Source of the DNA: Sphingomonas faeni
GTDB taxonomy: Bacteria; Pseudomonadota; Alphaproteobacteria; Sphingomonadales; Sphingomonadaceae
NCBI RefSeq assembly: GCF_024273235.1
Contig: NZ_JANBVH010000033.1
Span: 1-51,433 of the forward strand
Reading direction: 5' to 3'
DNA: 51,433 nt
Shown in pieces: positions 17,957 through 26,894 of the stretch. Within the stretch, counting starts at the first letter, position 1, and each line of letters begins with the position of its first letter. The position numbers and the translations under genes were made by a program. Below the pieces are notes generated by a model. It did no database searches. It was not told where the DNA came from and saw only the letters and a program-made list of their open reading frames with translations.

Positions 17957-20900
17957 TCAGTCCGCTTCGGTCAGCCGGTCGGTGGAGACTAGTGCCACGA
18001 GCGGCTCCGCCAGCGCCGTTTCACCAAGCGATGCCAGCACTGCCGCCGCTAGCGCGTCCAGTCCGTACGGCTTCTCCAGCATGATTGCGTCGGTTTCGTC
18101 GGCGACCGATGCCGTATCCCCAGTCGCGAAGACAATGCCGACCCCCGGCCTGAGCGCCCGTGCCGTGCGCGCGAAATCCGGTCCGGACACGCCCGGCAGG
18201 TTCACATCCGTCACCAGCGCATCGATCGGCACGGTCTGGAGCGCGGTCATCGCGTCCTCCGCGCTCGCGGCGTCGACGACGACGAAGCCGCTACCCTGCA
18301 ACATTTCGGCGGTGTTGGCGCGGATCAGCGCGTCGTCCTCGACCAGCAGGACGGTGCGGCGGGCGGGGGTGTCGAGGCGGCGCTCGGCGTCGATCCGTGC
18401 ATCGCGCGCGGCCTTCGCGGTGGGGCTGCCCGCACGCTGGCGGTTGGCAAGTACCTGACGGAACTTCCGCGCCAAGGCCTCGCGCGTGTACGGCTTCGAC
18501 AGCAGGTCGAGGCCGGCATCGAGCTTGCCGCCATGGACGATCGAGTTCTCGGTATAGCCCGACGTGAACAGCACCGCGAGATCGGGCAGGCGCTCCTTGG
18601 CTTTCCGCGCGAGTTCGGGGCTTTTCAAGGTGCCGGGCATCACGACGTCGGTGAATAGGATATCGATCGGCACCCCGCTCTCGACCACGTTGAGCGCGCT
18701 GGCCGCGTCGACCGCCTTCAGCACGCTGTAGCCGAGATCGGTGAGCAGCTCGACGACGGTACCGCGCACCTCGTCATCGTCCTCGACCACCAGCACGGTC
18801 TCCGTGCCGCCGGAGATCGGACTGGCATCGGCGACGACTTCGAAATCCTCGCTCTCCATCGCACGCGGCAGATAGAGCTTGATCGTGGTGCCTTCGCCCA
18901 CTTCCGAATAGATCTTCACATGGCCGCCGGACTGTTTGACGAAGCCATAGACCATCGACAGGCCGAGGCCGGAGCCCTTACCCTCGCTCTTGGTCGAGAA
19001 GAACGGTTCGAAGACCTTCTCGATGATCTCCGGGCTCATGCCGGTGCCGGTGTCGGACACGGCGAGCATGACATATTGGCCGGCTTCGACCTCGTCATGG
19101 CCCTGCGCGTAGCTGTCATCCAGGTGCGCGTTGCCGAGTTCGATCGTCAGCTTGCCCTGGCCCTCCATCGCATCGCGCGCATTGATCGCGAGGTTGAGCA
19201 GCGCGTTCTCGATCTGCGCGGGGTCGATGAAGGTGTTCCACAGGCCACCGCCGACGACGGTCTCGATCTCGACGCCTTCGCCGATCGCGCGGCGCAGCAT
19301 GTCGTCCATCCCGCGCACAAATCTGGTGACGTTGACGACCTTGGGCTCGAGCGCCTGGCGACGCCCGAACGCGAGCAGCTGCGCGGCGAGCTTCGATCCG
19401 CGCGTGACGCCGGCCATCGCGTTGGCGACCCAGCGTTCGGCGCGCTCATTGCCTTCGAGATTCTTGCTGAGCAGCTGGAGATTGCCCGAGACGACCTGAA
19501 GCAGGTTGTTGAAGTCGTGCGCGACGCCGCCGGTGAGCTTGCCGACGGTCTCCATCTTCTGGGATTGGGCGAGCTTGGCCTCGGCCTGGCGGCGCTCGTC
19601 GATCTCGCGGATGACGCGCGCTTCGAGTGTTTCGTTGAGCTGGCGGAGCTGATCCTCGGCGCGCTCGCGGTGGCGGACCTGGCGGGCGAGTGCCTCGGCC
19701 TGATCGCGCAAGGCGGCTTCGGCAGCGCGCTGGTGCGTGATGTCGGTGTGAACGCCGACCCATTCGAGCACCTCGCCGGCCTCGTCGAGGATCGGCAGGC
19801 CGCGCACCGCAAACGTGCGCCACGTGCCGCAATGGCGGCGGACGCGGTGTTCGAACACGAACATCGACTTGCTGAGGACGGCGGCAGTCCACGCCTTGAT
19901 CGTCGAGGCGACGTCGTCGGGATGGATCGCGTCGGCCCAGCCGAAATTCTGGTATTCGTCGATCGACTGGCCGGTGAGCGTCGCCCAGCCGGGCTGCTCG
20001 CCGATCATCCGGCCGTCCGGGCTGTTGGTCCAGAGCACGCCGTGGACCGCGTCCATCGCGGTGCGGAAGCGGCCGTTGCTGATGCCGAGTTCGGCCTCGC
20101 GTTCGGCACGCTCCTCGACGTCGATGCCGAGCACGTAGATGCCGGGGATCGAGCCGTCCGCGGCGGTGTGGGGCACGTAGCGGAACTCGGCGCGGCGGGG
20201 GCGCCCGTCGCGGTGCGGAAAGACGGTCTGCGCGATGAAGCTCTCGCCCGCCAGCGCGCGATCGAACGAGGGGCGACGATCCTGATAGACCGTGTCGCCC
20301 AGCACCTCGCGGACGGGCTTGCCGATCATCGCCTCGGGCGCGACGCCGAGCCACTCCTCATACTGCGCGTTGGCGAGGCGATAGACATGGTCTCGGTCGA
20401 CGTATGAGATCAGCATCGGCACGGCGTCGGTGACGCGGCGCAGTTCGGCTTCGCTGGCGGCGAGACGGTGCTCGGCTTCGACGCGGCCGCTATTGTCGAC
20501 CATCGTGCACAGGACGCCGCCGACCGTGCCCCCGGCGCAGTAGACCGGCGTGTAGAACAGGTCGAGCGTCAGCAGTTCGGGACCGTCGTGGCGCTGGAAC
20601 AGGATCGGCTGGTCGCGATAGGCGATAGTCTCGCCGCGGAAGCCCGCTTCGAGAACGGTGCGGTTCCAGTCCCAGACCTCGGGGAACGCGGTCGCGACGG
20701 GGCTGCCGAGTGCGGCGGGGTGGCGATCGCCGGCGACGGCGCGGTAGCTGTCGTTGTAGAGCATGATGTGCTCGGGGCCCCACATCACGACCTTGGCGAC
20801 CGGCGAGTTGAGGATGTTGGCGAGCGTGACGCGAAGCTCGGCGGGCCACGAGTCGATCGGGCCGAGCGCGGTCGCGGCCCAGTCGCGCTGGCGGACCAGC

Positions 20901-21100
20901 ATGCCGCATTCGCCGCCGCCGATCAGGATTTCGGTCGGCTTCTGCAGGGCGTCACGCTCGCGCATCTGCTCGAGCGCGGTGCGGATGATCGCGGTAGCGT
21001 CGCCGTGGCCGGCGGCGGCGAGATCGTCGATGTAGCTGCCGAGGTCGGAGGGCAGGGATATTGTGCGCGACGAGAGGAGCGACGAGCCTGGGTTTGTCAT
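17957..21100 (-). CDS. Hybrid sensor histidine kinase with two receiver domains and an N-terminal RHH-like segment
   Basis: A 1047-aa soluble hybrid kinase with no transmembrane helix evident. Residues about 12-52 (RTISLPSDLGSYIDD, then ATAIIRTALEQMRERDAL) resemble a ParD-type ribbon-helix-helix. Three PAS-like regions follow (about 60-205, 218-335, 342-470), then a coiled coil, a HisKA H-box GGVAHDFNNLLQ (His about 526) and HATPase blocks (N-box near 636, GLGLSMVYGF near 716). Receiver 1 (VLVVEDDDE, phospho-Asp in LFTDVVMPG) and receiver 2 (VLLVEDDAL, Asp in ALVTDVNLPG) end the protein. The signal is unknown; the PAS domains suggest cytoplasmic sensing. If translation began at a later Met, the RHH part would be lost. 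No good Shine-Dalgarno motif precedes the first ATG. Confidence 0.9.
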   Translation of the reverse strand: MTNPGSSLLSSRTISLPSDLGSYIDDLAAAGHGDATAIIRTALEQMRERDALQKPTEILIGGGECGMLVRQRDWAATALGPIDSWPAELRVTLANILNSPVAKVVMWGPEHIMLYNDSYRAVAGDRHPAALGSPVATAFPEVWDWNRTVLEAGFRGETIAYRDQPILFQRHDGPELLTLDLFYTPVYCAGGTVGGVLCTMVDNSGRVEAEHRLAASEAELRRVTDAVPMLISYVDRDHVYRLANAQYEEWLGVAPEAMIGKPVREVLGDTVYQDRRPSFDRALAGESFIAQTVFPHRDGRPRRAEFRYVPHTAADGSIPGIYVLGIDVEERAEREAELGISNGRFRTAMDAVHGVLWTNSPDGRMIGEQPGWATLTGQSIDEYQNFGWADAIHPDDVASTIKAWTAAVLSKSMFVFEHRVRRHCGTWRTFAVRGLPILDEAGEVLEWVGVHTDITHQRAAEAALRDQAEALARQVRHRERAEDQLRQLNETLEARVIREIDERRQAEAKLAQSQKMETVGKLTGGVAHDFNNLLQVVSGNLQLLSKNLEGNERAERWVANAMAGVTRGSKLAAQLLAFGRRQALEPKVVNVTRFVRGMDDMLRRAIGEGVEIETVVGGGLWNTFIDPAQIENALLNLAINARDAMEGQGKLTIELGNAHLDDSYAQGHDEVEAGQYVMLAVSDTGTGMSPEIIEKVFEPFFSTKSEGKGSGLGLSMVYGFVKQSGGHVKIYSEVGEGTTIKLYLPRAMESEDFEVVADASPISGGTETVLVVEDDDEVRGTVVELLTDLGYSVLKAVDAASALNVVESGVPIDILFTDVVMPGTLKSPELARKAKERLPDLAVLFTSGYTENSIVHGGKLDAGLDLLSKPYTREALARKFRQVLANRQRAGSPTAKAARDARIDAERRLDTPARRTVLLVEDDALIRANTAEMLQGSGFVVVDAASAEDAMTALQTVPIDALVTDVNLPGVSGPDFARTARALRPGVGIVFATGDTASVADETDAIMLEKPYGLDALAAAVLASLGETALAEPLVALVSTDRLTEAD

Positions 21101-21123
21101 CCCGGACTAGTGGGTTTGTGGGG

Positions 21124-21147
21124 CACGCGTGTCAATGAATACGCGTG
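21124..21147. promoter_or_regulatory. Perfect inverted repeat upstream of the hybrid kinase
   Basis: CACGCGT (21124-21130) and ACGCGTG (21141-21147) form a perfect 7-bp inverted repeat with a 10-base spacer, 24 bases before the kinase start codon. The geometry of two half-sites one helical turn apart suits a dimeric regulator. No factor can be named. Confidence 0.4.
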
Positions 21148-21151
21148 GTTA

Positions 21152-21163
21152 GGGGGGGGGGGG
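21152..21163. repeat. G12 homopolymer tract upstream of the hybrid kinase
   Basis: Twelve consecutive G residues lie about 52 bases upstream of the kinase start codon (they read as C12 on the coding strand). Tracts of this length are prone to slipped-strand length change and can alter promoter spacing. Confidence 0.75.
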
Positions 21164-21192
21164 TGCAGGTTACGTGCCACCACGACTCTCAA

Positions 21193-21300
21193 ACCACCCC
21201 GGCGGAGGCCGGGGCCCAATTGGAAGGGTGGCAATAACGAAGGACAGTGCTCCGTTAGCGATGTCCCCCAATTGGGCCCCGGCCTTCGCCGGGGTGGTGG
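21193..21300. repeat. Palindromic element P3, copy 1
   Basis: The left arm ACCACCCCGGCGGAGGCCGG continues with GGCCCAATTGG. The right arm is its inverted copy, CCAATTGGGCCCC followed by GGCCTTCGCCGGGGTGGT. The spacer (about 21224-21267) resembles that of the copy at 38736-38843, so whole units rather than only arms are conserved. Together with P5 copy 2 it fills the 329-base gap between the kinase and the dehydrogenase genes; no gene is seen there. Confidence 0.88.
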
Positions 21301-21323
21301 CTTCTGGGGTGAGGTAAAGCATG

Positions 21324-21375
21324 TTTCTCCGCGAAGGCGGGGATCCAGTCTGGACTCCCGCCTTCGCGGGAGAAC
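21324..21375. repeat. Palindromic element P5-like, copy 2
   Basis: TCTCCGCGAAGGCGGGGATC pairs with CTCCCGCCTTCGCGGGAGAA across a short centre containing CCAGTCTGG. It is shorter than the other P5 copies and its spacer has collapsed. Confidence 0.75.
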
Positions 21376-21429
21376 AAGAGGGCGCTGTCGCCAGATAGCA
21401 TCCCTCTTGTTAGCAACCTCCCGGGCCGA

Positions 21430-22983
21430 TCAGCCCTCGGTACGCGGCAGGCCCAGCGGGTTGCCGTGCTTGACCGCCTTGGGCAGCAGTGCGTCCGGCA
21501 GGTCCTGATAGCAGACCGGGCGCAGGAAGCGCTCGATCGCCGCGGTGCCGACCGAAGTCGTGCGCGGGTCCGACGTTGCCGGGAAGGGACCGCCATGCAC
21601 CATCGCCGGCGCAACCTCGACACCGGTCGGCCAGCCGTTCGCGAGGATGCGACCCGCCTTGCGCTCCAGCACCGGCAGCAGCGCCGCGGCGTCGGCATGA
21701 TCGCCCTCGTCGATCTGCAACGTGATCGTCAGCTGACCCTCGATCTTCTCGAGAACCTCGCGGACCTCGGCGAGATCGGTGCAGCGAACGATGATCGAGG
21801 TAGCCCCGAACACTTCGTGCGACAGCGCGGGGTCGGCGACGAACGCCTTGCCCGTGGTCGAGAACAATGCCGCACGACCGCGGTTCGCGCCCTCGGCCTC
21901 GGTGCCGCGGGCGAGCGTCTCGACCGCATCGTGACCGGCCAGCGCCGACACGCCCTGCTCATAGCTGGCGTGGATGCCAGGCGTCAGCATCACCTGCGGC
22001 GCGGCCTCGCCCAAGGCGGCGGCAGCGGCCGTCACGAAGGTGTCGAGGTCCGGACCGTCGACCGCAACGACGATGCCGGGGTTGGTGCAGAACTGGCCCG
22101 AGCCCATCGTCAGCGACCCGACATACGCCTTGCCGAGCGCCTCGCCGCGTGCCGCGAGCGCGGCCGGGAACAGGATGACCGGGTTGATGCTGCTCATCTC
22201 GGCATAGACCGGGATCGGCTCGGGGCGCGCCGCGGCGAGCGCGACCAGCGCAAGGCCACCGCCACGCGAGCCGGTGAAACCGACCGCCTTGATCCGTGGG
22301 TCGGTGACGAGCGCGGCGCCGAGTTCGTTCGCCGGGCCCTGGACCAGCGAGAACACGCCCTCGGGCAGGCCGCACTTGGCGACCGCGGCCTGGATCGCCT
22401 TGCCGACCATCACCGACGTGCCGGGATGCGCGGGGTGGCCCTTGACCACGACCGGGCAACCGGCGGCGAGCGCGGAGGCGGTGTCGCCGCCCGCAACCGA
22501 GAAGGCGAGCGGGAAGTTCGACGCACCGAATACCGCGACCGGACCGACCGCGATGCGACGCTGGCGCAGGTCGGAGCGCGGCATCGGCTTACGATCGGGC
22601 TGCGCGTGGTCGATCACGACCGAGGCCCAGGTCCCGGCGCGCAGATGCTTGGCGAACAGGCGAAGCTGGCCGGTGGTACGACCGCGCTCACCCTCGAGAC
22701 GCGGGCGGGGCAGGCCGCTTTCCTGGATCGCACGCGCGACCAGCGGCTCGTGGATCGCCTCGATCTCGTCGGCGATCGTCTCGAGGAACACGGCGCGCGC
22801 CTCCGGGTCGATCTCGCGAAAAATGTCGAAGGCGGCCTCGGCGAGCTTGCAGGCCTCGGCGACATCGGCCTCGCTCGACACCGCGAAGGCGGGCTCGATC
22901 TTGGCGTCGGTCGAGGGGTCGATCGCGAGGAAGGTGACGTCGCTGCTTACGGCGCGTGCGCCGATCGGGAAGGTGCCGTCCAT
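21430..22983 (-). CDS. Alpha-ketoglutarate semialdehyde dehydrogenase (2,5-dioxovalerate dehydrogenase)
   Basis: A 517-aa NAD(P)-dependent aldehyde dehydrogenase for the last step of oxidative pentose catabolism: 2-oxoglutarate semialdehyde to 2-oxoglutarate. The catalytic cysteine is in GSGQFCTNPG (about residue 297) and the general-base glutamate in YAEMSSINPV. The N-terminal DRKPMPRSDLRQRRIAVGPV block and the overall sequence fit the KGSADH group. The ATG at 22983 has GGAGAA seven bases upstream. It corresponds to Caulobacter xylA (not xylose isomerase). It is divergent from the LacI-type regulator and separated from it by 546 bases. Confidence 0.92.
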   Translation of the reverse strand: MDGTFPIGARAVSSDVTFLAIDPSTDAKIEPAFAVSSEADVAEACKLAEAAFDIFREIDPEARAVFLETIADEIEAIHEPLVARAIQESGLPRPRLEGERGRTTGQLRLFAKHLRAGTWASVVIDHAQPDRKPMPRSDLRQRRIAVGPVAVFGASNFPLAFSVAGGDTASALAAGCPVVVKGHPAHPGTSVMVGKAIQAAVAKCGLPEGVFSLVQGPANELGAALVTDPRIKAVGFTGSRGGGLALVALAAARPEPIPVYAEMSSINPVILFPAALAARGEALGKAYVGSLTMGSGQFCTNPGIVVAVDGPDLDTFVTAAAAALGEAAPQVMLTPGIHASYEQGVSALAGHDAVETLARGTEAEGANRGRAALFSTTGKAFVADPALSHEVFGATSIIVRCTDLAEVREVLEKIEGQLTITLQIDEGDHADAAALLPVLERKAGRILANGWPTGVEVAPAMVHGGPFPATSDPRTTSVGTAAIERFLRPVCYQDLPDALLPKAVKHGNPLGLPRTEG

Positions 22984-23380
22984 GTCAGTTCTCCAAATTC
23001 AATCGAGATACGCGCCGGCCGGATGGGCGATGCGCGGGGAAATCGGTGTGCAGGTGAGCGCAGGCAGACAGCGTCGCGGCGTCACCCTGATTACGAACGT
23101 CCGATGTGGGGCGGATGCGCGCCAGGTTCCAGACCGCAACATTACACGCCGCCATGACACGCCGCCGTGTTCCTGACATCGCCGGGATCGCGGAACGGAT
23201 CATAGCCGGGCGAGAGGCAGCATCACAGCGACGCGCTTGTACGGAGCGGAGGATCGGATCGTGTTTCACGCTTTTCTCTCCTTCCGCCAAATCGCTGTCG
23301 CCTTGGAGGCCCGGTTTGGACCGACGTCCGACGCCGTTCCCAAATAGCACCGAGCCGCAACTCGATTGTCGGACTAATGT

Positions 23381-23394
23381 TGGGAGCGATAACA
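23381..23394. promoter_or_regulatory. LacI-type operator candidate O1 (xylose regulon)
   Basis: TGGGAGCGATAACA; its reverse complement TGTTATCGCTCCCA shares the TA-CG-T core with three other sites at 24665, 31429 and 41447. It lies about 136 bases before the LacI-type gene and on the same divergent region as the semialdehyde dehydrogenase, so it could give autoregulation. It is close to the TGTTAGCGCTACCA motif that I recall for Caulobacter XylR. Confidence 0.55.
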
Positions 23395-23405
23395 CGCAAG
23401 CTTCA

Positions 23406-23441
23406 ACCGCACGCTCGACCGCACGCTCGACCGCACGCTCA
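23406..23441. repeat. Three-copy 12-bp tandem repeat
   Basis: ACCGCACGCTCG is repeated three times in tandem, the last copy differing in its final base. It sits 12 bases after operator candidate O1 and before the regulator gene. The 12-base period is close to one helical turn plus. Function unknown. Confidence 0.8.
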
Positions 23442-23529
23442 ACCGATGTCTCGTGATGTACTCCGAGCATACGACTATAACCGACGATTGCGTGCTGATA
23501 ATATTGCAATCAGCTGCTAAAAAGCCGCC

Positions 23530-24621
23530 ATGAGCCTCGTCACGCGCAAGCCGCGCACCACTTCGGGCCGCAGAAGCGGCGCACCCACCATCTCCGATGT
23601 CGCGGTTCTCGCAGGCGTTTCGCCGATGACCGTATCGCGCGTCATCAACGGCGAAGCCAAGGTTCGAGACGCGACCCGCGAGGCGGTGAATGCCGCGATC
23701 GAGACGCTCCGCTACGCGCCCAACCGCGCCGCGCGCAGCCTGGCTGGCGGGGGGCAAATGCGGATCGGACTGCTCTATAGCAACCCGAGCGCGGCGTATC
23801 TGAGCGAGTTCCTGGTCGGCAGCCTCGAACAGGCGAGTCGCAGCGACGTGCAGCTGGTCGTCGAGAAATGCGATATTGGCGATCACGAGATCGAAGTGGC
23901 GCGACACATGATCGACAGCGGCATCGACGGCGTGATCCTGCCGCCGCCGCTCTGCGATTCGCGGGCCGTGCTGGACGTCCTCACCGAAGCGGGCGTGCCG
24001 ACCGTCGTCGTGGCCACCGGATCGCCGCCGAGCGGATCGGCCGCCGTCACGATCGACGACTTCGAGGCGGCCCGCGCCATGACCCATCATCTTGTGAAAC
24101 TGGGGCATTCGCGGATCGGGTTCATCATCGGCAACCCGAACCAGACCGCGAGTCGCCTGCGGCACGAAGGGTATCTCGCGGCGATCGCCGACGCGGGGCT
24201 GGTGCCGGACGAGTCGCTCGTCGTCGGTGGGTTGTTCACCTATCGATCCGGGCTGGACGGTGCGGAGCAACTGCTCGACGCGAAGGACCCGCCCACCGCG
24301 ATTTTCGCGAGCAACGACGATATGGCGGCGGCGAGCGTGGCGGTGGCGCATCGCCGCGGGCTCGACGTACCGGGCGACCTGACAGTGTGCGGGTTCGACG
24401 ACAGCGCGCTCGCGACGACGATCTGGCCTGAACTGACGACGATTCACCAGCCCATCGCCGACATGTCGCGCGCGGCGGTCGAGCTGCTGGTCGCGGCGAT
24501 CTCCCATCGTCGCGGCGGGGGAGCGGACGCGAACGGTCATGTCGTGCTCGACTATACGTTGGTGCGGCGACAGTCGGATGCCGCGCCGCGTCGCAGGCCG
24601 CCGTCGCGCTCTATTATCTAA
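23530..24621 (+). CDS. LacI-family transcriptional regulator, probable XylR-like
   Basis: A 363-aa repressor-type regulator. The N-terminal helix-turn-helix (TISDVAVLAGVSPMTVSRVI, about residues 19-38) with hinge helix (NRAARSLAGG) is followed by a periplasmic-binding-protein-like sensor domain (HLVKLGHSRIGFIIGNP, FASNDDMAAASVAVA, GFDDSALATTIWPELTTIHQ). It lies beside D-xylonate dehydratase and opposite the semialdehyde dehydrogenase, and candidate operators flank it. The likely effector is xylose or a pathway intermediate, by analogy with Caulobacter XylR. About 17 residues precede the HTH; no good ribosome binding site is visible. Confidence 0.9.
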   Translation: MSLVTRKPRTTSGRRSGAPTISDVAVLAGVSPMTVSRVINGEAKVRDATREAVNAAIETLRYAPNRAARSLAGGGQMRIGLLYSNPSAAYLSEFLVGSLEQASRSDVQLVVEKCDIGDHEIEVARHMIDSGIDGVILPPPLCDSRAVLDVLTEAGVPTVVVATGSPPSGSAAVTIDDFEAARAMTHHLVKLGHSRIGFIIGNPNQTASRLRHEGYLAAIADAGLVPDESLVVGGLFTYRSGLDGAEQLLDAKDPPTAIFASNDDMAAASVAVAHRRGLDVPGDLTVCGFDDSALATTIWPELTTIHQPIADMSRAAVELLVAAISHRRGGGADANGHVVLDYTLVRRQSDAAPRRRPPSRSII

Positions 24622-24664
24622 ATTATCTAGGGCATCCCCGAGCTTGACCGATGGCGGACCGTCG

Positions 24665-24678
24665 CGGTAGCGCTCCCA
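24665..24678. promoter_or_regulatory. LacI-type operator candidate O2 upstream of xylonate dehydratase
   Basis: CGGTAGCGCTCCCA, a nearly symmetric LacI-type site with central AGCGCT, 33 bases before the GTG start of the dehydratase. It shares the GGAGCG half with O1 and the TAGCG half with O3. The position would block transcription or the early transcript. Confidence 0.55.
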
Positions 24679-24710
24679 TTCAATAATCGTTGCGTTCAGG
24701 AGAGTTTGCA

Positions 24711-26489
24711 GTGGACCGTGTACCGGTGAAGCCGTTCCGATCGCGCGACTGGTTCGCCGATCCCGCCCGCTCGGACATGACCGCGCTCTATCTCGAACGC
24801 TTCATGAATTACGGGCTGACCCCAGCGGAGCTGCGTTCGGGCCGACCGATCATCGGCATCGCGCAGTCGGGTAGCGACCTGAGCCCTTGCAACCGCATCC
24901 ATCTCGAACTCGCCAAGCGGACGCGGGACGGGATTCGCGACGCGGGCGGCATCGCAATGGAGTTTCCGGTCCATCCGATCTTCGAGAATTGCCGACGGCC
25001 GACCGCGGCGCTCGATCGTAACCTGGCGTATCTGGGGCTGGTCGAGACGCTGTACGGCTATCCGATCGACGCGGTGGTGCTGACCACGGGTTGCGACAAG
25101 ACCACGCCGTCGGGAATCATGGCGGCATCGACCGTCGATATCCCGGCGATCGTGCTGTCGGGCGGGCCGATGCTCGATGGCTGGCATGATGGCGAGCTGG
25201 TCGGCTCGGGCACCGTGATCTGGCGCAGCCGGCGCAAGCTGGCGGCGGGCGAGATCGACGAGGAGGAGTTCCTCAACCGCGCCACCGACAGCGCGCCGTC
25301 GGCCGGGCATTGCAACACGATGGGCACGGCATCGACGATGAACGCGGTCGCCGAAGCCTTGGGGCTGTCGTTGACGGGTTGCGCGGCGATCCCGGCGCCG
25401 TACCGCGAGCGCGGGCAGATGGCGTACGAGACCGGTCGGCGGATCGTCGAGATGGCGTATGAGGACCTGCGCCCGTCGAAGATCCTAACGCGCGAGAGCT
25501 TCCTGAATGCGATCCGCGTGGTGAGCGCGATCGGCGGATCGAGCAACGCGCAGCCGCATATCATGGCGATGGCGCAGCATGCCGGCGTGACGCTGTATCC
25601 GGAGGACTGGTCGGATCACGGCTACGACCTGCCGTTGCTGGTCAACATGCAGCCGGCGGGAAAGTATCTCGGCGAGCGGTTCCACCGCGCAGGCGGCGTG
25701 CCCGCGGTGCTGCACGAGCTGATCGCGGGCGGGAAGCTCGACACCACTTGTTTGACCGTCACGGGGCGGTCGATCGGTGAGAACATCGCCGGGCGCGAGA
25801 CGCGCGACCGCGAGATGATCAAGCCGTTCGACGCGCCGATGATGGAGCGCGCGGGCTTCCTGGTGCTGAAGGGCAATCTGTTCGATTTCGGGATCATGAA
25901 GACGTCGGTGATTTCGCCAGCGTTCCGCGAGCGGTATCTGTCGACGCCCGGGGCCGAGGATCGGTTCGAGGCACGCGCGATCGTGTTCGAGGGGTCGGAC
26001 GATTATCACCACCGGATCAACGATCCCGCGCTCGATATCGACGAGGGCTGCATTCTGGTGATCCGCGGCGCGGGGCCGATCGGCTGGCCGGGCTCGGCGG
26101 AAGTCGTCAACATGCAGCCACCCGACGCGCTGATCCAGCGCGGCGTGCTGGCGCTGCCGACGCTCGGCGACGGGCGGCAGTCCGGGACGTCGGACAGTCC
26201 GTCGATCCTGAATGTCTCGCCGGAAAGCGCGGTCGGCGGCGGTCTGTCGTGGATCCGGACGGGCGACGTGGTGCGGATCGATCTGGTTGCCGGCACTTGC
26301 GATGCGCTGGTGCCCGATGACGAGATCGCGCGTCGCAAGGGCGAGGGGCTTCCACCGGTGCCCGAGAGCAATACGCCCTGGGAGGAATTGTACCGGGAGA
26401 AGACCGGGCAGCTCGCCGAGGGCGGCGTGCTCGACTTCGCGGTCAAGTATCGCGGGATCTCGGTGAAGACGCCTCGGCATAATCACTGA
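24711..26489 (+). CDS. xylD: D-xylonate dehydratase (IlvD/Edd family)
   Basis: A 592-aa iron-sulfur dehydratase that converts xylonate to 2-keto-3-deoxy-xylonate. The cysteines expected to hold the cluster are in LSPCNRIH (about 58), TTGCDKTTP (about 127) and TGCAAIPAP (about 223). The start is GTG 24711: AGGAGA at 24698-24703 sits seven bases upstream and the protein then begins MDRVPVKPFRSRDWF. An upstream TTG at 24690 would place that site inside the gene. Size and context match Caulobacter XylD. Arabinonate dehydratase is a possible alternative, since members of this family differ mainly in substrate; the xylose dehydrogenase nearby favours xylonate. Confidence 0.9.
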   Translation: MDRVPVKPFRSRDWFADPARSDMTALYLERFMNYGLTPAELRSGRPIIGIAQSGSDLSPCNRIHLELAKRTRDGIRDAGGIAMEFPVHPIFENCRRPTAALDRNLAYLGLVETLYGYPIDAVVLTTGCDKTTPSGIMAASTVDIPAIVLSGGPMLDGWHDGELVGSGTVIWRSRRKLAAGEIDEEEFLNRATDSAPSAGHCNTMGTASTMNAVAEALGLSLTGCAAIPAPYRERGQMAYETGRRIVEMAYEDLRPSKILTRESFLNAIRVVSAIGGSSNAQPHIMAMAQHAGVTLYPEDWSDHGYDLPLLVNMQPAGKYLGERFHRAGGVPAVLHELIAGGKLDTTCLTVTGRSIGENIAGRETRDREMIKPFDAPMMERAGFLVLKGNLFDFGIMKTSVISPAFRERYLSTPGAEDRFEARAIVFEGSDDYHHRINDPALDIDEGCILVIRGAGPIGWPGSAEVVNMQPPDALIQRGVLALPTLGDGRQSGTSDSPSILNVSPESAVGGGLSWIRTGDVVRIDLVAGTCDALVPDDEIARRKGEGLPPVPESNTPWEELYREKTGQLAEGGVLDFAVKYRGISVKTPRHNH

Positions 26490-26732
26490 GGTTCGGGGGG
26501 CGGGGCCTAGTGTATCGCCTTTCGTTATATGCCTGATCGCTGCCTCGCGAAGGTGGGGATTACAACCGCGAGAGCTGCGATGCGTTGGCAGGGGCCCGCC
26601 AATATGGTTTCCCGCCGCCGCGGGAATGACGGAAGAAGTCACGAGGTTCCGCGCCGCTGCGGAGGATCTCAGCCCCTCGTACCGTCACGCTATCGACGAA
26701 CGCTCGTCCTGAACGCGTCCTTCCCTACACAC

Positions 26733-26816
26733 CGTCATCCCAGCGAAAGCTGGGATCTCATCGTGGTGCGAGTGTCACGTGCCACGTGAAATACCCCAGC
26801 TTTCGCTGGGGTGACG
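26733..26816. repeat. Palindromic element P4, copy 1
   Basis: CGTCATCCCAGCGAAAGCTG is the left arm and CCCCAGCTTTCGCTGGGGTG the right arm, with CACGTGCCACGTG in the spacer. Other copies or parts are at 38508-38591, 38624-38703 and the right window edge. Confidence 0.85.
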
Positions 26817-26894
26817 GGGAGGGGGGAGGGGAAAGGGTGAGGTGGATCGGCGTCTGGCGCACGGTATCGTGGACGGGAATGATCCCTCAGGAGC

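Larger units (their letters stand above)
22984..23529. other. 546-base divergent regulatory region between KGSADH and lacI-type gene
   Basis: No gene is supported here. The region holds the ribosome binding site of the dehydrogenase (near 22991-22994), an operator candidate at 23381-23394 and a three-copy 12-bp tandem repeat at 23406-23441. A - strand frame is open across it (22985-23509), but it translates the tandem repeat as VERA repeats and has no recognisable domain. Confidence 0.6.

Noticed and set aside
22985..23509. Possible 174-aa - strand gene between KGSADH and the regulator
   Set aside because: It translates the tandem repeat into VERA repeats, has no known domain and would cover the divergent promoter region.
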